A DNA stretch of 64,000 nt. Source: Flavobacterium rivuli WB 3.3-2 = DSM 21788 (GTDB lineage Bacteria > Bacteroidota > Bacteroidia > Flavobacteriales > Flavobacteriaceae). A program made the position numbers and the translations under genes. Each line of letters starts with the position of its first letter. Positions within the stretch are counted from its first letter, which is position 1. This document shows, piece by piece, positions 18,847-27,417 of this stretch. Under the pieces are notes generated by a model. It was not told where the DNA came from, did not search any database, and worked only from the letters and a program-made list of their open reading frames with translations. The DNA is taken from contig NZ_KB899979.1 in assembly GCF_000378485.1 (NCBI RefSeq), forward strand, positions 1 to 64,000. Direction: 5' to 3'.

Positions 18847-18854
18847 TACCTTTG
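18847..18854 (+). promoter_or_regulatory. Bacteroidota -7 promoter box for purD (TACCTTTG)
   Basis: TACCTTTG occurs 21 bases before the purD ATG, immediately after the stop of the phosphoglycosyltransferase gene. It separates housekeeping purine synthesis from the polysaccharide locus. Confidence 0.6.
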
Positions 18855-18875
18855 CAAAAATAAACACACAACAAC

Positions 18876-20147
18876 ATGAATATTTTACTACTTGGTTCTG
18901 GAGGGAGGGAGCATGCACTTGCATGGAAAATGCTGCAAAGCCCATTGTGCAATACCCTTTTTGTAGCGCCGGGCAATGCCGGTACTGCCACAATAGCACA
19001 AAATATAAACATTAGCCCCCTTGATTTTGAAGCGATAAAAAGCTTTGTTTTAGAGCAGGCTGTAAACATGGTTGTTGTGGGTCCCGAAGACCCTTTAGTA
19101 AAAGGCATATACGATTTTTTTAAAAATGATGCCGCCCTTGCAGCTATTCCTGTTATAGGCCCGTCTCAGCATGGTGCAGAGCTGGAAGGCAGTAAAGAGT
19201 TTGCTAAAAAATTCCTTGTAAAAAATAATATCCCTACTGCCGCTTACGATAGTTTTACTAAAGAAACCGTAGAGCAGGGCTGTGCTTTTTTAGAAACCCT
19301 GCAGGCGCCATACGTGCTTAAAGCAGATGGTCTTGCGGCCGGTAAAGGCGTGCTTATATTGCAGGATCTTGCCGAAGCGCAACAGGAGCTTAGAAACATG
19401 CTTGTAGGCGAAAAATTTGGCCAGGCAAGTACTAAGGTTGTTATAGAAGAATTTCTTGATGGTATAGAGCTTAGCTGCTTTGTACTTACCGATGGTAAAA
19501 GCTATAAAGTATTGCCTACTGCTAAAGATTACAAACGCATAGGCGAAGGCGATAAAGGGCTTAACACGGGTGGTATGGGTGCTGTATCTCCGGTGCCGTT
19601 TGCAGATGATGCTTTTATGCAAAAAGTAGAAGAGCGTGTTGTTAAACCTACTATTCAGGGTCTAATAAACGATAATATAGATTACAAAGGGTTTGTATTC
19701 ATAGGGCTTATAAAAGTGGGCGACGACCCGTTTGTAATAGAATACAACGTGCGTATGGGCGACCCGGAAACCGAAGTGGTAATACCAAGATTACAAAGTG
19801 ACCTTGTAGAATTATTTATTGCTGTGGCAAACCAAAAACTGGATGAAACCGTACTATCTGTAAACCCTAAAAGTGCTGCAACAGTAATGTTAGTATCTGG
19901 CGGTTATCCTGAAGATTATGAAAAAGGGAAAGTAATTACAGGCCTTAATAAGGTAGAAGGTTCTATAGTATTTCATGCCGGTACAAGCGTGAGCGGAGAT
20001 GATGCCGTTAGTGCCGGTGGCCGTGTGCTTGCTGTAACATCTTACGGGCATGATTATAAAGAAGCCATAAAAAAATCTTACCAAAACATAGCATTACTAC
20101 ATTTTGATAAGATGTATTTTAGAACAGATATAGGCTTCGACTTATAA
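18876..20147 (+). CDS. purD: Phosphoribosylamine-glycine ligase (GAR synthetase)
   Basis: A 423-residue ATP-grasp enzyme of normal length. It begins ILLLGSGGREHALAWKM, has GPEDPLVKG, the glycine-rich KADGLAAGKGV ATP lid, and the TGGMGAVSP and EYNVRMGDPE motifs. It joins glycine to phosphoribosylamine in the second step of purine synthesis. The neighbours downstream are the small DUF6341-type gene on the opposite strand and upp, a gene order typical of Flavobacteriaceae. Confidence 0.97.
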   Translation: MNILLLGSGGREHALAWKMLQSPLCNTLFVAPGNAGTATIAQNINISPLDFEAIKSFVLEQAVNMVVVGPEDPLVKGIYDFFKNDAALAAIPVIGPSQHGAELEGSKEFAKKFLVKNNIPTAAYDSFTKETVEQGCAFLETLQAPYVLKADGLAAGKGVLILQDLAEAQQELRNMLVGEKFGQASTKVVIEEFLDGIELSCFVLTDGKSYKVLPTAKDYKRIGEGDKGLNTGGMGAVSPVPFADDAFMQKVEERVVKPTIQGLINDNIDYKGFVFIGLIKVGDDPFVIEYNVRMGDPETEVVIPRLQSDLVELFIAVANQKLDETVLSVNPKSAATVMLVSGGYPEDYEKGKVITGLNKVEGSIVFHAGTSVSGDDAVSAGGRVLAVTSYGHDYKEAIKKSYQNIALLHFDKMYFRTDIGFDL

Positions 20148-20378
20148 TTAAGATAAGAACGAGTGCGCTGTAGTATCCTGATTGTCTTCTCCGGTTTTGT
20201 CAAAAATTGCAATTTGTTTACACCAGTATACAAAAGCTGCACAGCAAATAAGGATAAACATCCAAGTTATTGTGTTGGCAGTCCACCAGTTAGCTAACTC
20301 AAGGTTGCGTAAAAAATGCAACGGAACAAAAAGGAAATCAGTAAAAAAAGATCCTATGGCTTCAAAAAATGCTGTCAT
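20148..20378 (-). CDS. Small membrane protein, DUF6341 type
   Basis: A 76-residue protein with one clear transmembrane helix (about 35-53) preceded by a hydrophobic, aromatic N-terminal stretch. I recognise it as the DUF6341-type protein that sits beside purD and upp in many Flavobacteriaceae. Homologues have sometimes been labelled uracil phosphoribosyltransferase, apparently by neighbourhood, which this short membrane protein cannot be. Function unknown. It converges on purD with no space between the two stops. Confidence 0.75.
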   Translation of the reverse strand: MTAFFEAIGSFFTDFLFVPLHFLRNLELANWWTANTITWMFILICCAAFVYWCKQIAIFDKTGEDNQDTTAHSFLS

Positions 20379-20425
20379 TTTCAGATAAGTATTATAGTTC
20401 AGTCACAAATGTATAAAATAATCAC

Positions 20426-21355
20426 ATGTTAGCAAGTATTTTTAGTAAATCAAGGCCCATAAATTACGTTTTAATTGGCGGTGCACTTGTTTTGTTCTAT
20501 GCCATGTATGTGCTTAAAGATACGTCGTGGACAAATTCGTACATTTTAGTAATAAAAAAACTGTGCTTGCTATTACTATTAGGAGGGTCATTACTGCTTA
20601 CAGGCTTTATAACATTAAGGAACACATTAACCAGGGCAAACAGTTATGCCCTGGCTTTGTTCCTGTTTTTTTTGGTGCTTTTTCCTACCACACTTATAAA
20701 CGAAAATATAATTATTGCAAACTTTTTCCTGCTGCTGTCACTGCGCAGGCTTATCTCGCTGCAATCACTTATAACCCCAAAAGAAAAAATATTCGACGCT
20801 TCCTTCTGGATATTTGCCGCCACGATATTCCACTTTTGGTGTATACTGTTTATAATTCTGGTATTCATATCAATAGTGTTTCACGTATCGCGCGATTACC
20901 GCAACTGGATTATACCTTTTATAGCCTTTTTTGCAGTAGCTGTATTGTATTTAATGATAGGGCTTATGGTGGGGCACCAGTTCTTTAACCACATACTCGA
21001 AGAGGTTACCCCGGGTTTTGATTTTACGTATTTTGAAAACGTTTATCAAAATATTGCTCTTGCCCTCTATGCCTCAATAGTTGTTTTATTTGTATGGCCA
21101 TATACTATTGGGCTAAGCAGTAAACCTTTAAACCTGCAGGCATCTCATAAAAAAGTACTGTTCTCGTTTCTTGCCGGGGTGGGTATTTATGTATTATCTG
21201 CCGGTAAAAACAATAGTTTTCTTGCCTTTACCTTTGCGCCACTTGCTATTATGGGGGCAAATTTTATAGAAGCCCAGGATAATAAATGGATACGCGAAGC
21301 CGCCCTTATGGGAGTAATGGCGATTGCCATTTTTATATTTTTTATGCAGTTATAG
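20426..21355 (+). CDS. DUF6427-type integral membrane protein
   Basis: A 309-residue protein with about nine transmembrane helices and no catalytic motif that I recognise. It matches the DUF6427-type protein conserved next to upp in Flavobacteriaceae. Its promoter would be shared, back to back, with the DUF6341-type gene (47 bases between starts). Its last 6 bases overlap the last 6 bases of upp on the other strand. Confidence 0.75.
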   Translation: MLASIFSKSRPINYVLIGGALVLFYAMYVLKDTSWTNSYILVIKKLCLLLLLGGSLLLTGFITLRNTLTRANSYALALFLFFLVLFPTTLINENIIIANFFLLLSLRRLISLQSLITPKEKIFDASFWIFAATIFHFWCILFIILVFISIVFHVSRDYRNWIIPFIAFFAVAVLYLMIGLMVGHQFFNHILEEVTPGFDFTYFENVYQNIALALYASIVVLFVWPYTIGLSSKPLNLQASHKKVLFSFLAGVGIYVLSAGKNNSFLAFTFAPLAIMGANFIEAQDNKWIREAALMGVMAIAIFIFFMQL

Positions 21356-22003
21356 CTTAACGCCATAAGCCAGGTCGCCGGCATCGCCAAGTCCCGGTAC
21401 TATATATTTCTTGTCGTTAAGGTGGCTATCTGTATCGGCTATCCATAAATGGCAGTTATCAGGCAGTTGTTGCTGTACATAAGCAATACCTTCCGGAGCA
21501 GCAATAACCACGGCAATATGAATTTCTTTAGGCAATTCATTTTCCAGTAACTTTTTAAATACCGCTACTAACGATAACCCTGTGGCAAGCATAGGGTCGG
21601 CTAATATTAATATCTTGTCGTTTAAAGATGGTACAGCCTTATAATCTACCTGAATATCAAAGGCATCATCGTTGTTATAATGATGGCGGTAGGCAGATAT
21701 AAACCCGTTCTCTGCATCATCAAAAGAAGAAAGCAGGCCATCATGCAATATTAATCCGGCACGTAAAATAGAGCATATTACTATGGGGGTTTGTATGGCT
21801 GTAGTATTTTTTATGCCTAAAGGTGTAGTTACAGCTACAGGTGCATAAGACAGCGATTTGCTAATTTCATACGCCATTATTTCGCCTATGCGCTGCATAT
21901 TTTTACGAAAGCGCAGGCTGTCTTTCTGAACATTTACATCACGTATCTGTGCCAAAAAATGGTTGAGTATGCTGTTGTTTTTAGAAAGGTTATGTACCTG
22001 CAT
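21350..22003 (-). CDS. upp: Uracil phosphoribosyltransferase
   Basis: The 217-residue protein has the PRPP-binding loop LILADPMLATGLSLV, the RAGLILHDGLL motif, and the C-terminal uracil-binding YIVPGLGDAGDLAYG. It makes UMP from uracil and PRPP in pyrimidine salvage. The convergent DUF6427-type gene overlaps its stop codon, and no hairpin terminator separates the two. Confidence 0.96.
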   Translation of the reverse strand: MQVHNLSKNNSILNHFLAQIRDVNVQKDSLRFRKNMQRIGEIMAYEISKSLSYAPVAVTTPLGIKNTTAIQTPIVICSILRAGLILHDGLLSSFDDAENGFISAYRHHYNNDDAFDIQVDYKAVPSLNDKILILADPMLATGLSLVAVFKKLLENELPKEIHIAVVIAAPEGIAYVQQQLPDNCHLWIADTDSHLNDKKYIVPGLGDAGDLAYGVKL

Positions 22004-22045
22004 TTTACGTTTAATTTTGTATTATGAGGATAAAAGTATTAAAAC

Positions 22046-22053
22046 TATATTTG
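22046..22053 (+). promoter_or_regulatory. Bacteroidota -7 promoter box (TATATTTG)
   Basis: TATATTTG lies 16 bases before the DUF4254 start at 22070 and would drive the DUF4254-GT9 pair. Confidence 0.55.
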
Positions 22054-22069
22054 TAAAAAAATAAAAAGT

Positions 22070-22675
22070 ATGTTTTCAGGTATCGCCTATCCTATTTTTG
22101 AACAAAGCATAAACGACTATCACCAGTATGACAGCGTAGACCAACCTATTAACAACCCTTTTGGTAAGGATAAAATAGAGCACTTGCTTTATGCCAAAAA
22201 CTGGGTAGATACTGTGCAATGGCATTTTGAAGATATTATTCGTAACCCCGATATAGACCCTGTGGCAGCACTTACGCTTAAGCGTAAAATTGATGCATCT
22301 AACCAGGAACGTACAGATATGGTAGAGTATATAGACAGCTATTTCCTGCAGCAATACAGCAATGTAACGCCAAATGAAAATGCCACCATAAACTCTGAAA
22401 GCCCGGCATGGGCTATAGACAGGCTGTCTATACTTGCACTTAAAATTTACCACATGAACGAGGAGGCCACCCGAGAAGATGCCTCTGCAGAACACAGGCT
22501 TAAATGTACAGAGAAACTTAATATATTATTAGAGCAAAAAAAGGATCTTAGCACTGCTATAGATACCCTGCTTACTGATATTGAGGCAGGTACTAAATTT
22601 ATGAAAGTATACAAGCAAATGAAAATGTATAACGACAACGAGCTTAACCCTGTGCTTTACCAAAACAAAAAATAG
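22070..22675 (+). CDS. DUF4254-containing protein
   Basis: A 201-residue, almost wholly helical soluble protein that I recognise as the DUF4254 family. It contains the NNPFGKDKIEHLLYAKNWVDTVQWHFEDIIRNP region with conserved Trp, His and Asp residues. Function is unknown, but it is repeatedly found just upstream of a GT9 heptosyltransferase-like gene, as here with a 5-base gap. A role in lipopolysaccharide core synthesis is an inference from that linkage. Confidence 0.75.
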   Translation: MFSGIAYPIFEQSINDYHQYDSVDQPINNPFGKDKIEHLLYAKNWVDTVQWHFEDIIRNPDIDPVAALTLKRKIDASNQERTDMVEYIDSYFLQQYSNVTPNENATINSESPAWAIDRLSILALKIYHMNEEATREDASAEHRLKCTEKLNILLEQKKDLSTAIDTLLTDIEAGTKFMKVYKQMKMYNDNELNPVLYQNKK

Positions 22676-22680
22676 GCTGA

Positions 22681-23733
22681 ATGCCACACAAAAAAAGACA
22701 AAAGCACCTGCTCATTTTGCGGTTTTCGGCTATGGGCGATGTTGCTATGACGGTGCCTGTAATACGGGCACTTGTGCAGCAATACCCGGATGTTAAGGTA
22801 ACTGTGGCATCGCGCGGCAGCTACAGGGCTTTTTTTGAAAATATACCTAATGTAAACTTTTATGAAACTGATTTTGAACGGTTTCATAAAGGTTTTTTTG
22901 GTTTATGGAAGTTGTTTAAAGAACTGCGCAACCTGCACATTTATGCCGTAGCCGATTTGCATAACGTTATGCGGTCTAAGGTTATAACAAAACTGTTTGC
23001 ATTTAAGGGTAAAAAAACAGCTACTACAGATAAGCTTCGTAAGGAGCGGGCACAGCTCACAGCTCTTAAAAATAAAGTTTTTAAACCACTGCCGCAGGTT
23101 ACCCTAAGGCATGCCGATGTATTGGCACAACTGGGTTTCCCTATAGATCTTGACAATGTTAACTTTCCACCGGTACAGGTTCTTAGCGATGATGTTATAG
23201 CCGTTACCGGTACTAAAACCGGCAGGTGGATAGGTATAGCGCCCTTTGCCCAGCATAAAGGCAAGGTATACCCCAAAGACTTAATGGTAGAAGTTATAAA
23301 CAAGCTTGCCAATACTCCCGATACTAAGGTTTTTCTTTTTGGAGGGGGCAGGGCAGAGTCTAAAATATTAAAGGAATATGCAAACGGGCATCCGGATATT
23401 ATAGTTATAGCAGGCGGGCTGTTTATATTAAGACAGGAACTTAAACTTATAAGCAACCTGGATGTTATGATAAGTATGGATAGTGCTAATGCACACATGG
23501 CAGCCATGCAGGGTGTAAAAGTAATTACCCTTTGGGGTGCTACCCACCCTTATGCAGGTTTTGGGCCATTTAAACAGCCTTTAAGCAATGCGTTAGTGTC
23601 TGACAGGGATAAATATCCTATGCTGCCCACCTCTATTTATGGTAATAAAGTGGTACCGGGTTATGAAGATGCCATGCGCACCATAACACCGGCAGCTGTT
23701 ATAGCCAGGGTAAATGAGGTGCTAAGTAAATAA
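22681..23733 (+). CDS. Glycosyltransferase family 9 (heptosyltransferase-like)
   Basis: A 350-residue GT-B protein. It starts with ILRFSAMGDVAMTVPVIRAL, the GDV motif that opens GT9 enzymes, and has IGIAPFAQHKGKVYP and the donor-site SMDSANAHMAAMQGVKVITLWG. Such enzymes add heptose or related sugars to the inner core of lipopolysaccharide. It stands far from the polysaccharide locus, so it probably serves the conserved core rather than the variable chain. Confidence 0.9.
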   Translation: MPHKKRQKHLLILRFSAMGDVAMTVPVIRALVQQYPDVKVTVASRGSYRAFFENIPNVNFYETDFERFHKGFFGLWKLFKELRNLHIYAVADLHNVMRSKVITKLFAFKGKKTATTDKLRKERAQLTALKNKVFKPLPQVTLRHADVLAQLGFPIDLDNVNFPPVQVLSDDVIAVTGTKTGRWIGIAPFAQHKGKVYPKDLMVEVINKLANTPDTKVFLFGGGRAESKILKEYANGHPDIIVIAGGLFILRQELKLISNLDVMISMDSANAHMAAMQGVKVITLWGATHPYAGFGPFKQPLSNALVSDRDKYPMLPTSIYGNKVVPGYEDAMRTITPAAVIARVNEVLSK

Positions 23734-23946
23734 CTATACTACTTTTTGAAGATAGAACTTGCGGCCATCGGCAGCAGTATGCTCCATAAAATCGGTCTTT
23801 TTAAACGCCCTGTAGTAAAACATATAGGGCTTTAGGTTTTTAGCAACGCTGTTAAGCGATATCACAAAATCTTTTAAATTAGTGCTAAAAACAATAACCT
23901 TATTATCAGTCTGTGCGGTAAAAAGGTTGCTTAAGTCGTTTATCAT
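23734..23946 (-). CDS. Small conserved protein of unknown function
   Basis: A 70-residue soluble protein starting with ATG at 23946. A longer reading from GTG at 23979 is possible, but a TATTTTTG -7 box lies just before the ATG, so the longer form would not be transcribed. The protein is rich in Lys and aromatic residues and has no motif that I recognise. It ends directly against the GT9 stop codon. Confidence 0.55.
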   Translation of the reverse strand: MINDLSNLFTAQTDNKVIVFSTNLKDFVISLNSVAKNLKPYMFYYRAFKKTDFMEHTAADGRKFYLQKVV

Positions 23947-24045
23947 GCCGCAAAAATACGCTATTATTTTGTGAGACACAAACCCGCCTATGCATGAACA
24001 GCTAACGTGTTTTGCTAATCAGTATCAAACGGGATAAGTAATAAA

Positions 24046-24141
24046 CCTACAAGGTTTTTAAAACCTTGCAGGGGCCGGAAAATACTGTGTGTAGTAAGTA
24101 ATCAGGGTGTAAAACCTACAAGGTCTTTAAGACCTTGTAAG
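24046..24141. repeat. Two copies of a 27-bp palindromic repeat
   Basis: Copies at 24046-24072 and 24115-24141 share the pattern CCTACAAGGTYTTTAARACCTTGYARG. Each folds into a hairpin with complementary arms around TTTAA. The variable positions change in pairs (GTTTTTAAAAC and GTCTTTAAGAC), which keeps the stem intact. They lie between a small gene and the exonuclease gene, in 262 bases without coding sequence. Confidence 0.8.
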
Positions 24142-24208
24142 TTGTTATATTTAATATTCTATGCTTACAAGTATGTAAACAAATTACCAAATAAACATAT
24201 TTTACAAA

Positions 24209-24922
24209 TTACACATGTATAATTTCATCCTCTATTAATAATTCTTCACGGCGCATGCGCAGTAATACCTGTGCTGTGGCAACCACATCTTTTTCGCAGT
24301 AGGTTACAATACGGTCTATATCTTTTTCTACATGAAAAACATGCCCCACCTGAGAGCCATCTATATCGCCTTTAGGTGATGGGATGCCTAATATTTTTGT
24401 CATTAATTTTAGCGAGGTAAAACTTTTAAAATCGCCAAATTTCCATAGCTCCATAGTATCAAGGTGCGGTACTTCCCACGGTTTTTTACCAAACAGGTTT
24501 AACTTGGGCGGTATGGGCACGCTGTTTATTATCATGCGGCGGGCAATAAATGGAAAATCAAATTCTTTAGCATTATGGCCGCACATTATATGTTGTGGCT
24601 GGCTAAAATGGTTATTAAGCAGGTTGCTGAAGTCTTTAAGTATTTTGATTTCTTCGCCAAAAAAAGACGTAACCCTAAAGTGGCGTATGTCTCCCTTAAA
24701 AGTAAAATACCCTGCAGAGAGGCACACTATCTTGCCAAACTCGGCCCAGATACCTGCACGGTCATAAAACTCCTCGGCAGTAAAATCGTCCTTGCGCTGG
24801 TATTGGGTTTTCAGGCTGTAAAGTTCGCGGGTTTCATCGTCCAGCAGGTTAAAATGTTCCTGCTCCGGCACCGTCTCTATATCCAGGAAAAGTATGTTTT
24901 CAAGCTTTATTCTCTCAATCAT
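24209..24922 (-). CDS. 3'-5' exonuclease, PolB-like DEDDy family
   Basis: A 237-residue RNase H-fold nuclease. The first metal site is ILFLDIETVPE (Asp-x-Glu), the second appears in MCGHNAKEFDFPFIARR, and the third is YCEKDVVATAQVLLRM, giving the Tyr-x3-Asp of the DEDDy class. This matches the stand-alone polymerase-B-like exonuclease family of Bacteroidota. The substrate is unknown; DNA repair is the usual guess. It is a monocistronic gene with palindromic repeats downstream. Confidence 0.85.
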   Translation of the reverse strand: MIERIKLENILFLDIETVPEQEHFNLLDDETRELYSLKTQYQRKDDFTAEEFYDRAGIWAEFGKIVCLSAGYFTFKGDIRHFRVTSFFGEEIKILKDFSNLLNNHFSQPQHIMCGHNAKEFDFPFIARRMIINSVPIPPKLNLFGKKPWEVPHLDTMELWKFGDFKSFTSLKLMTKILGIPSPKGDIDGSQVGHVFHVEKDIDRIVTYCEKDVVATAQVLLRMRREELLIEDEIIHV

Positions 24923-25010
24923 CGTTTATTTTTTTGCCAATTATACAAATTAGTTCTTCTCTTTAACGAAGCTATAATTTGTGGCAATTAGTGTAATTTG
25001 TGGCTAAGTT

Positions 25011-26216
25011 TTATTTAGCTCCGGCTTTTGTTAATGCTTTGCTGTTTCCCTCGCCCTCATTAGGTTTTAACAGGCCAAGCATTTTATACGCTTCGTCTAC
25101 ATATACATAAAAATCGTTACTGTGTGGGTCGTTTTCGGTTTGCAGGCCTTTCTTATGACCCAGGCGTGTAATGATAAGTTTATCCTGAGGGACAACAATT
25201 ACAAACTGGCCTAAGTGGCCACGCATATAATACATTTTTTTGCCAAGATAAGTTTTTAACCACCAGCCGTAACCATATTGTGGCGATGCAGCAAAGCGCG
25301 GATTGACCATTTTTTGCACATCGGTACTATCTAACAATCTGGTGCCGTTCCAGTTGCCATTATGCTCAAATAACTTACCAAAGCGCGAAAAATCACGGGC
25401 ATTACTGGCAAAGCAGCAATATGCTTTTTCTATACCATCTTTATGGTCGGTTTGCCAAAGGGCATCGTTTTCTGCACCCATAGGCTGCCAGAACTTCTCT
25501 GATACATAGTCAGACAAATGTTTGCCTGTCGCTTTTACAATTACCATAGCAAGCAACTCAGTAGCGCCACTCACGTATTCAAAATTCTTGCCCGGTTCTC
25601 TTGTAACGCCTACATTAAGCATGGTTTTTTCTAACTCAGTACCAAAATAAGCACGGGTAGTTATAGAAAAGGCACTGCTGTATTTTTCGTCCCAGTCTAA
25701 ACCCGTAGCCATAGACGATAAGTCGCCCACGGTTAAGTTGGCAGCCAGGCCTTTACTAAACTCGGGAAAGTAGTCGCCCACCTTCTGGTCAAGGCTTTTT
25801 ATTTTTCCCTCCTCTATAGCTTTAAACAGCGCCGCCGATGTTACACTTTTAGCCATACTAAACGAGTTGGATTTAGAATCCTTACCGTACCCATCGTAAT
25901 AGCTTTCGTGCCATATACTGTCATTCTTAATTATAAGGTAAGCCACAGTACCAAGCTCTTTGTGTACTTCTTCCAGCCTTGCGGTCGCTTTTATTTTATT
26001 ATAATCTTTAGCAACAGGCCATGATTGCGCAGTACCTTTTTTTACAACACGGTTATCAAAATGCACATAATCGTCAAGATAGGCGGTGGTTTTGCCGTGT
26101 AAATACACCACCCTCACTGCCTTTAGCAAATAGTCTACATTAAATATATACAGCAGTGCTACGGCCACAGCTAAAAATGCTATTAGCCCAATGAGGAATT
26201 TTTTAATGAATTTCAT
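25011..26216 (-). CDS. Serine hydrolase, beta-lactamase class C fold
   Basis: A 401-residue protein with one N-terminal helix (about 6-25) that is a signal anchor. The nucleophile motif is SMAK (Ser120, Lys123). The second motif region reads FEYVSGATE, so the usual YxN is YVS, and the third motif region reads RGHLGQ (in place of KTG/HxG). This fits esterase- or transpeptidase-like members of the S12 family rather than true resistance enzymes. It is probably periplasmic and tethered to the inner membrane. Confidence 0.85.
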   Translation of the reverse strand: MKFIKKFLIGLIAFLAVAVALLYIFNVDYLLKAVRVVYLHGKTTAYLDDYVHFDNRVVKKGTAQSWPVAKDYNKIKATARLEEVHKELGTVAYLIIKNDSIWHESYYDGYGKDSKSNSFSMAKSVTSAALFKAIEEGKIKSLDQKVGDYFPEFSKGLAANLTVGDLSSMATGLDWDEKYSSAFSITTRAYFGTELEKTMLNVGVTREPGKNFEYVSGATELLAMVIVKATGKHLSDYVSEKFWQPMGAENDALWQTDHKDGIEKAYCCFASNARDFSRFGKLFEHNGNWNGTRLLDSTDVQKMVNPRFAASPQYGYGWWLKTYLGKKMYYMRGHLGQFVIVVPQDKLIITRLGHKKGLQTENDPHSNDFYVYVDEAYKMLGLLKPNEGEGNSKALTKAGAK

Positions 26217-26336
26217 AAAAGGTGGTTATGATGGAATGCTACGAATTTAAGCAAAATTTGTTTACATCTAAAAGTGATTGAGATAACACATTTGAGCTAA
26301 TTTGTATTGACAGGTAATAAGTTTCAAATCAATTGT

Positions 26337-26409
26337 ATAAAACAAAAACCCACGAACTGCATTAGCAATTCGTGGGTTTTTAAAAATTTATAAACTATTC
26401 CATTATTTT
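26337..26409. repeat. 73-bp direct repeat, copy A, containing an orphan terminator
   Basis: This copy matches 27345-27417 at 72 of 73 bases (mismatch at 26401). It holds a 13-bp-stem hairpin (26344-26381) with A and T tracts on both sides. No gene ends here: the serine hydrolase starts to its left and the orphan gene starts to its right. It therefore looks like a displaced copy of the S8 protease terminator. Confidence 0.85.
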
Positions 26410-26457
26410 TCAAGATTCTGTGAGATGGCCACACCTTTACGATATAACTTTGCCTTT

Positions 26458-26946
26458 ATGAAACGACACAGAGGCTTAAAGCGATATTACAAAAATCTTT
26501 ATATTCAGAATGATTTTGATAAAATTACAGGCTTAAAGTTTGATAACCCCTTTAATTGGCCTTTAAACCTGCATTTGCATTTTGACTGGTACAGATATGG
26601 CAACAACAGTTTTAAACGAAGAGCGCCACATCTTGACAAATTATTCAGGCACTTTGATTTACTGGCTGAAAAAATTAATGAAACGCAATCTGGCAACACG
26701 TTATATGCTATAATTTTAGACTATTATAGTGGCAGCGATGCTATTTTTATCGACCATAAAAGTTCAGTTAATGGGAACCTTACTTTTAAAGTTGAAGATT
26801 TATCAGTAGTAAGTACTCTTACCAATGAAGCGTTGATTGAGTATTTAGAAAAGCTGACAGGGTATGAAAAATTATACGGACAGGCCAATGAAGCATTTTG
26901 TTTTCTTTTTAAGAAGGATAGCGATAGTACTTTTGATAATCAGTAA
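26458..26946 (+). CDS. Hypothetical protein in a repeat-bounded unit
   Basis: A 162-residue soluble protein if read from ATG 26458; a longer reading from 26425 would include the TAACTTTG box at 26445-26452. That places the start almost at the transcript start. The protein is rich in aromatic residues (LHLHFDWYRYGNNSF, LDYYSGSDAIF, EAFCFLFKKD) and has no family that I recognise. It lies between two copies of a 73-bp direct repeat and has repetitive DNA after it, which suggests it arrived by recombination or duplication. Confidence 0.55.
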   Translation: MKRHRGLKRYYKNLYIQNDFDKITGLKFDNPFNWPLNLHLHFDWYRYGNNSFKRRAPHLDKLFRHFDLLAEKINETQSGNTLYAIILDYYSGSDAIFIDHKSSVNGNLTFKVEDLSVVSTLTNEALIEYLEKLTGYEKLYGQANEAFCFLFKKDSDSTFDNQ

Positions 26947-27344
26947 CATACTTTAACCTCTTTTTAAGAACTGTAGTGTATACATCTTAATTATTTTATT
27001 TTCTTCTTTTATCCTGAAACAAAAGAAGCAATCCCGATAGCTATCGGGACAAGGCTCTAACTTCTTATGCTACAAATTTCAAGCTTCCGCTAAATCATTT
27101 GAACTCGCTGCGCTCAAACAGCAAATGATTTTTAACGGCATAGATTCACTCAAATCTGCTTACTCATAACCCAAATATATTTCTTCTGAAAATACTTGTG
27201 CAAACGATAGTTTGAGCGGTTGGGGCAGTGGAATTTACATTCCACAATTACAAGATTGCTTTGCGCTTCGAGATGGGTGTTCCATTTCGAAAGGAGCGCA
27301 GCGGAATTGAGAAATCTTAATACATTAGAATTTCCTTCAACCAA
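26947..27344. repeat. Intergenic repeat cluster without genes
   Basis: This stretch has no credible gene. It contains a hairpin with CTTCTTTT/AAAAGAAG arms (27003-27028), a perfect 18-bp palindrome (27032-27049), inverted AAATCATTTG/CAAATGATTT arms around a GAACTCGCTGCGCTC core, and a copy (27278-27318) of the dispersed AAATGGAA/GAGAAATC element also seen at 148-183 and 46289-46366. Confidence 0.7.
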
Positions 27345-27417
27345 ATAAAACAAAAACCCACGAACTGCATTAGCAATTCGTGGGTTTTTAAAAATTTATA
27401 AACTATTCTATTATTTT
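27345..27417 (-). terminator. 73-bp direct repeat, copy B, terminator of the S8 protease gene
   Basis: The hairpin at 27352-27389 has a 13-bp stem and T tracts both ways and begins 22 bases past the stop codon of the protease gene. The repeated block reaches into the final codons of that gene (to 27417). This is the functional-looking copy of the pair. Confidence 0.85.

Noticed and set aside
23947-23979. GTG-start extension of the small gene next to the GT9 gene
   Set aside because: A TATTTTTG promoter box lies inside the extension, just before the ATG, so the longer product is unlikely.
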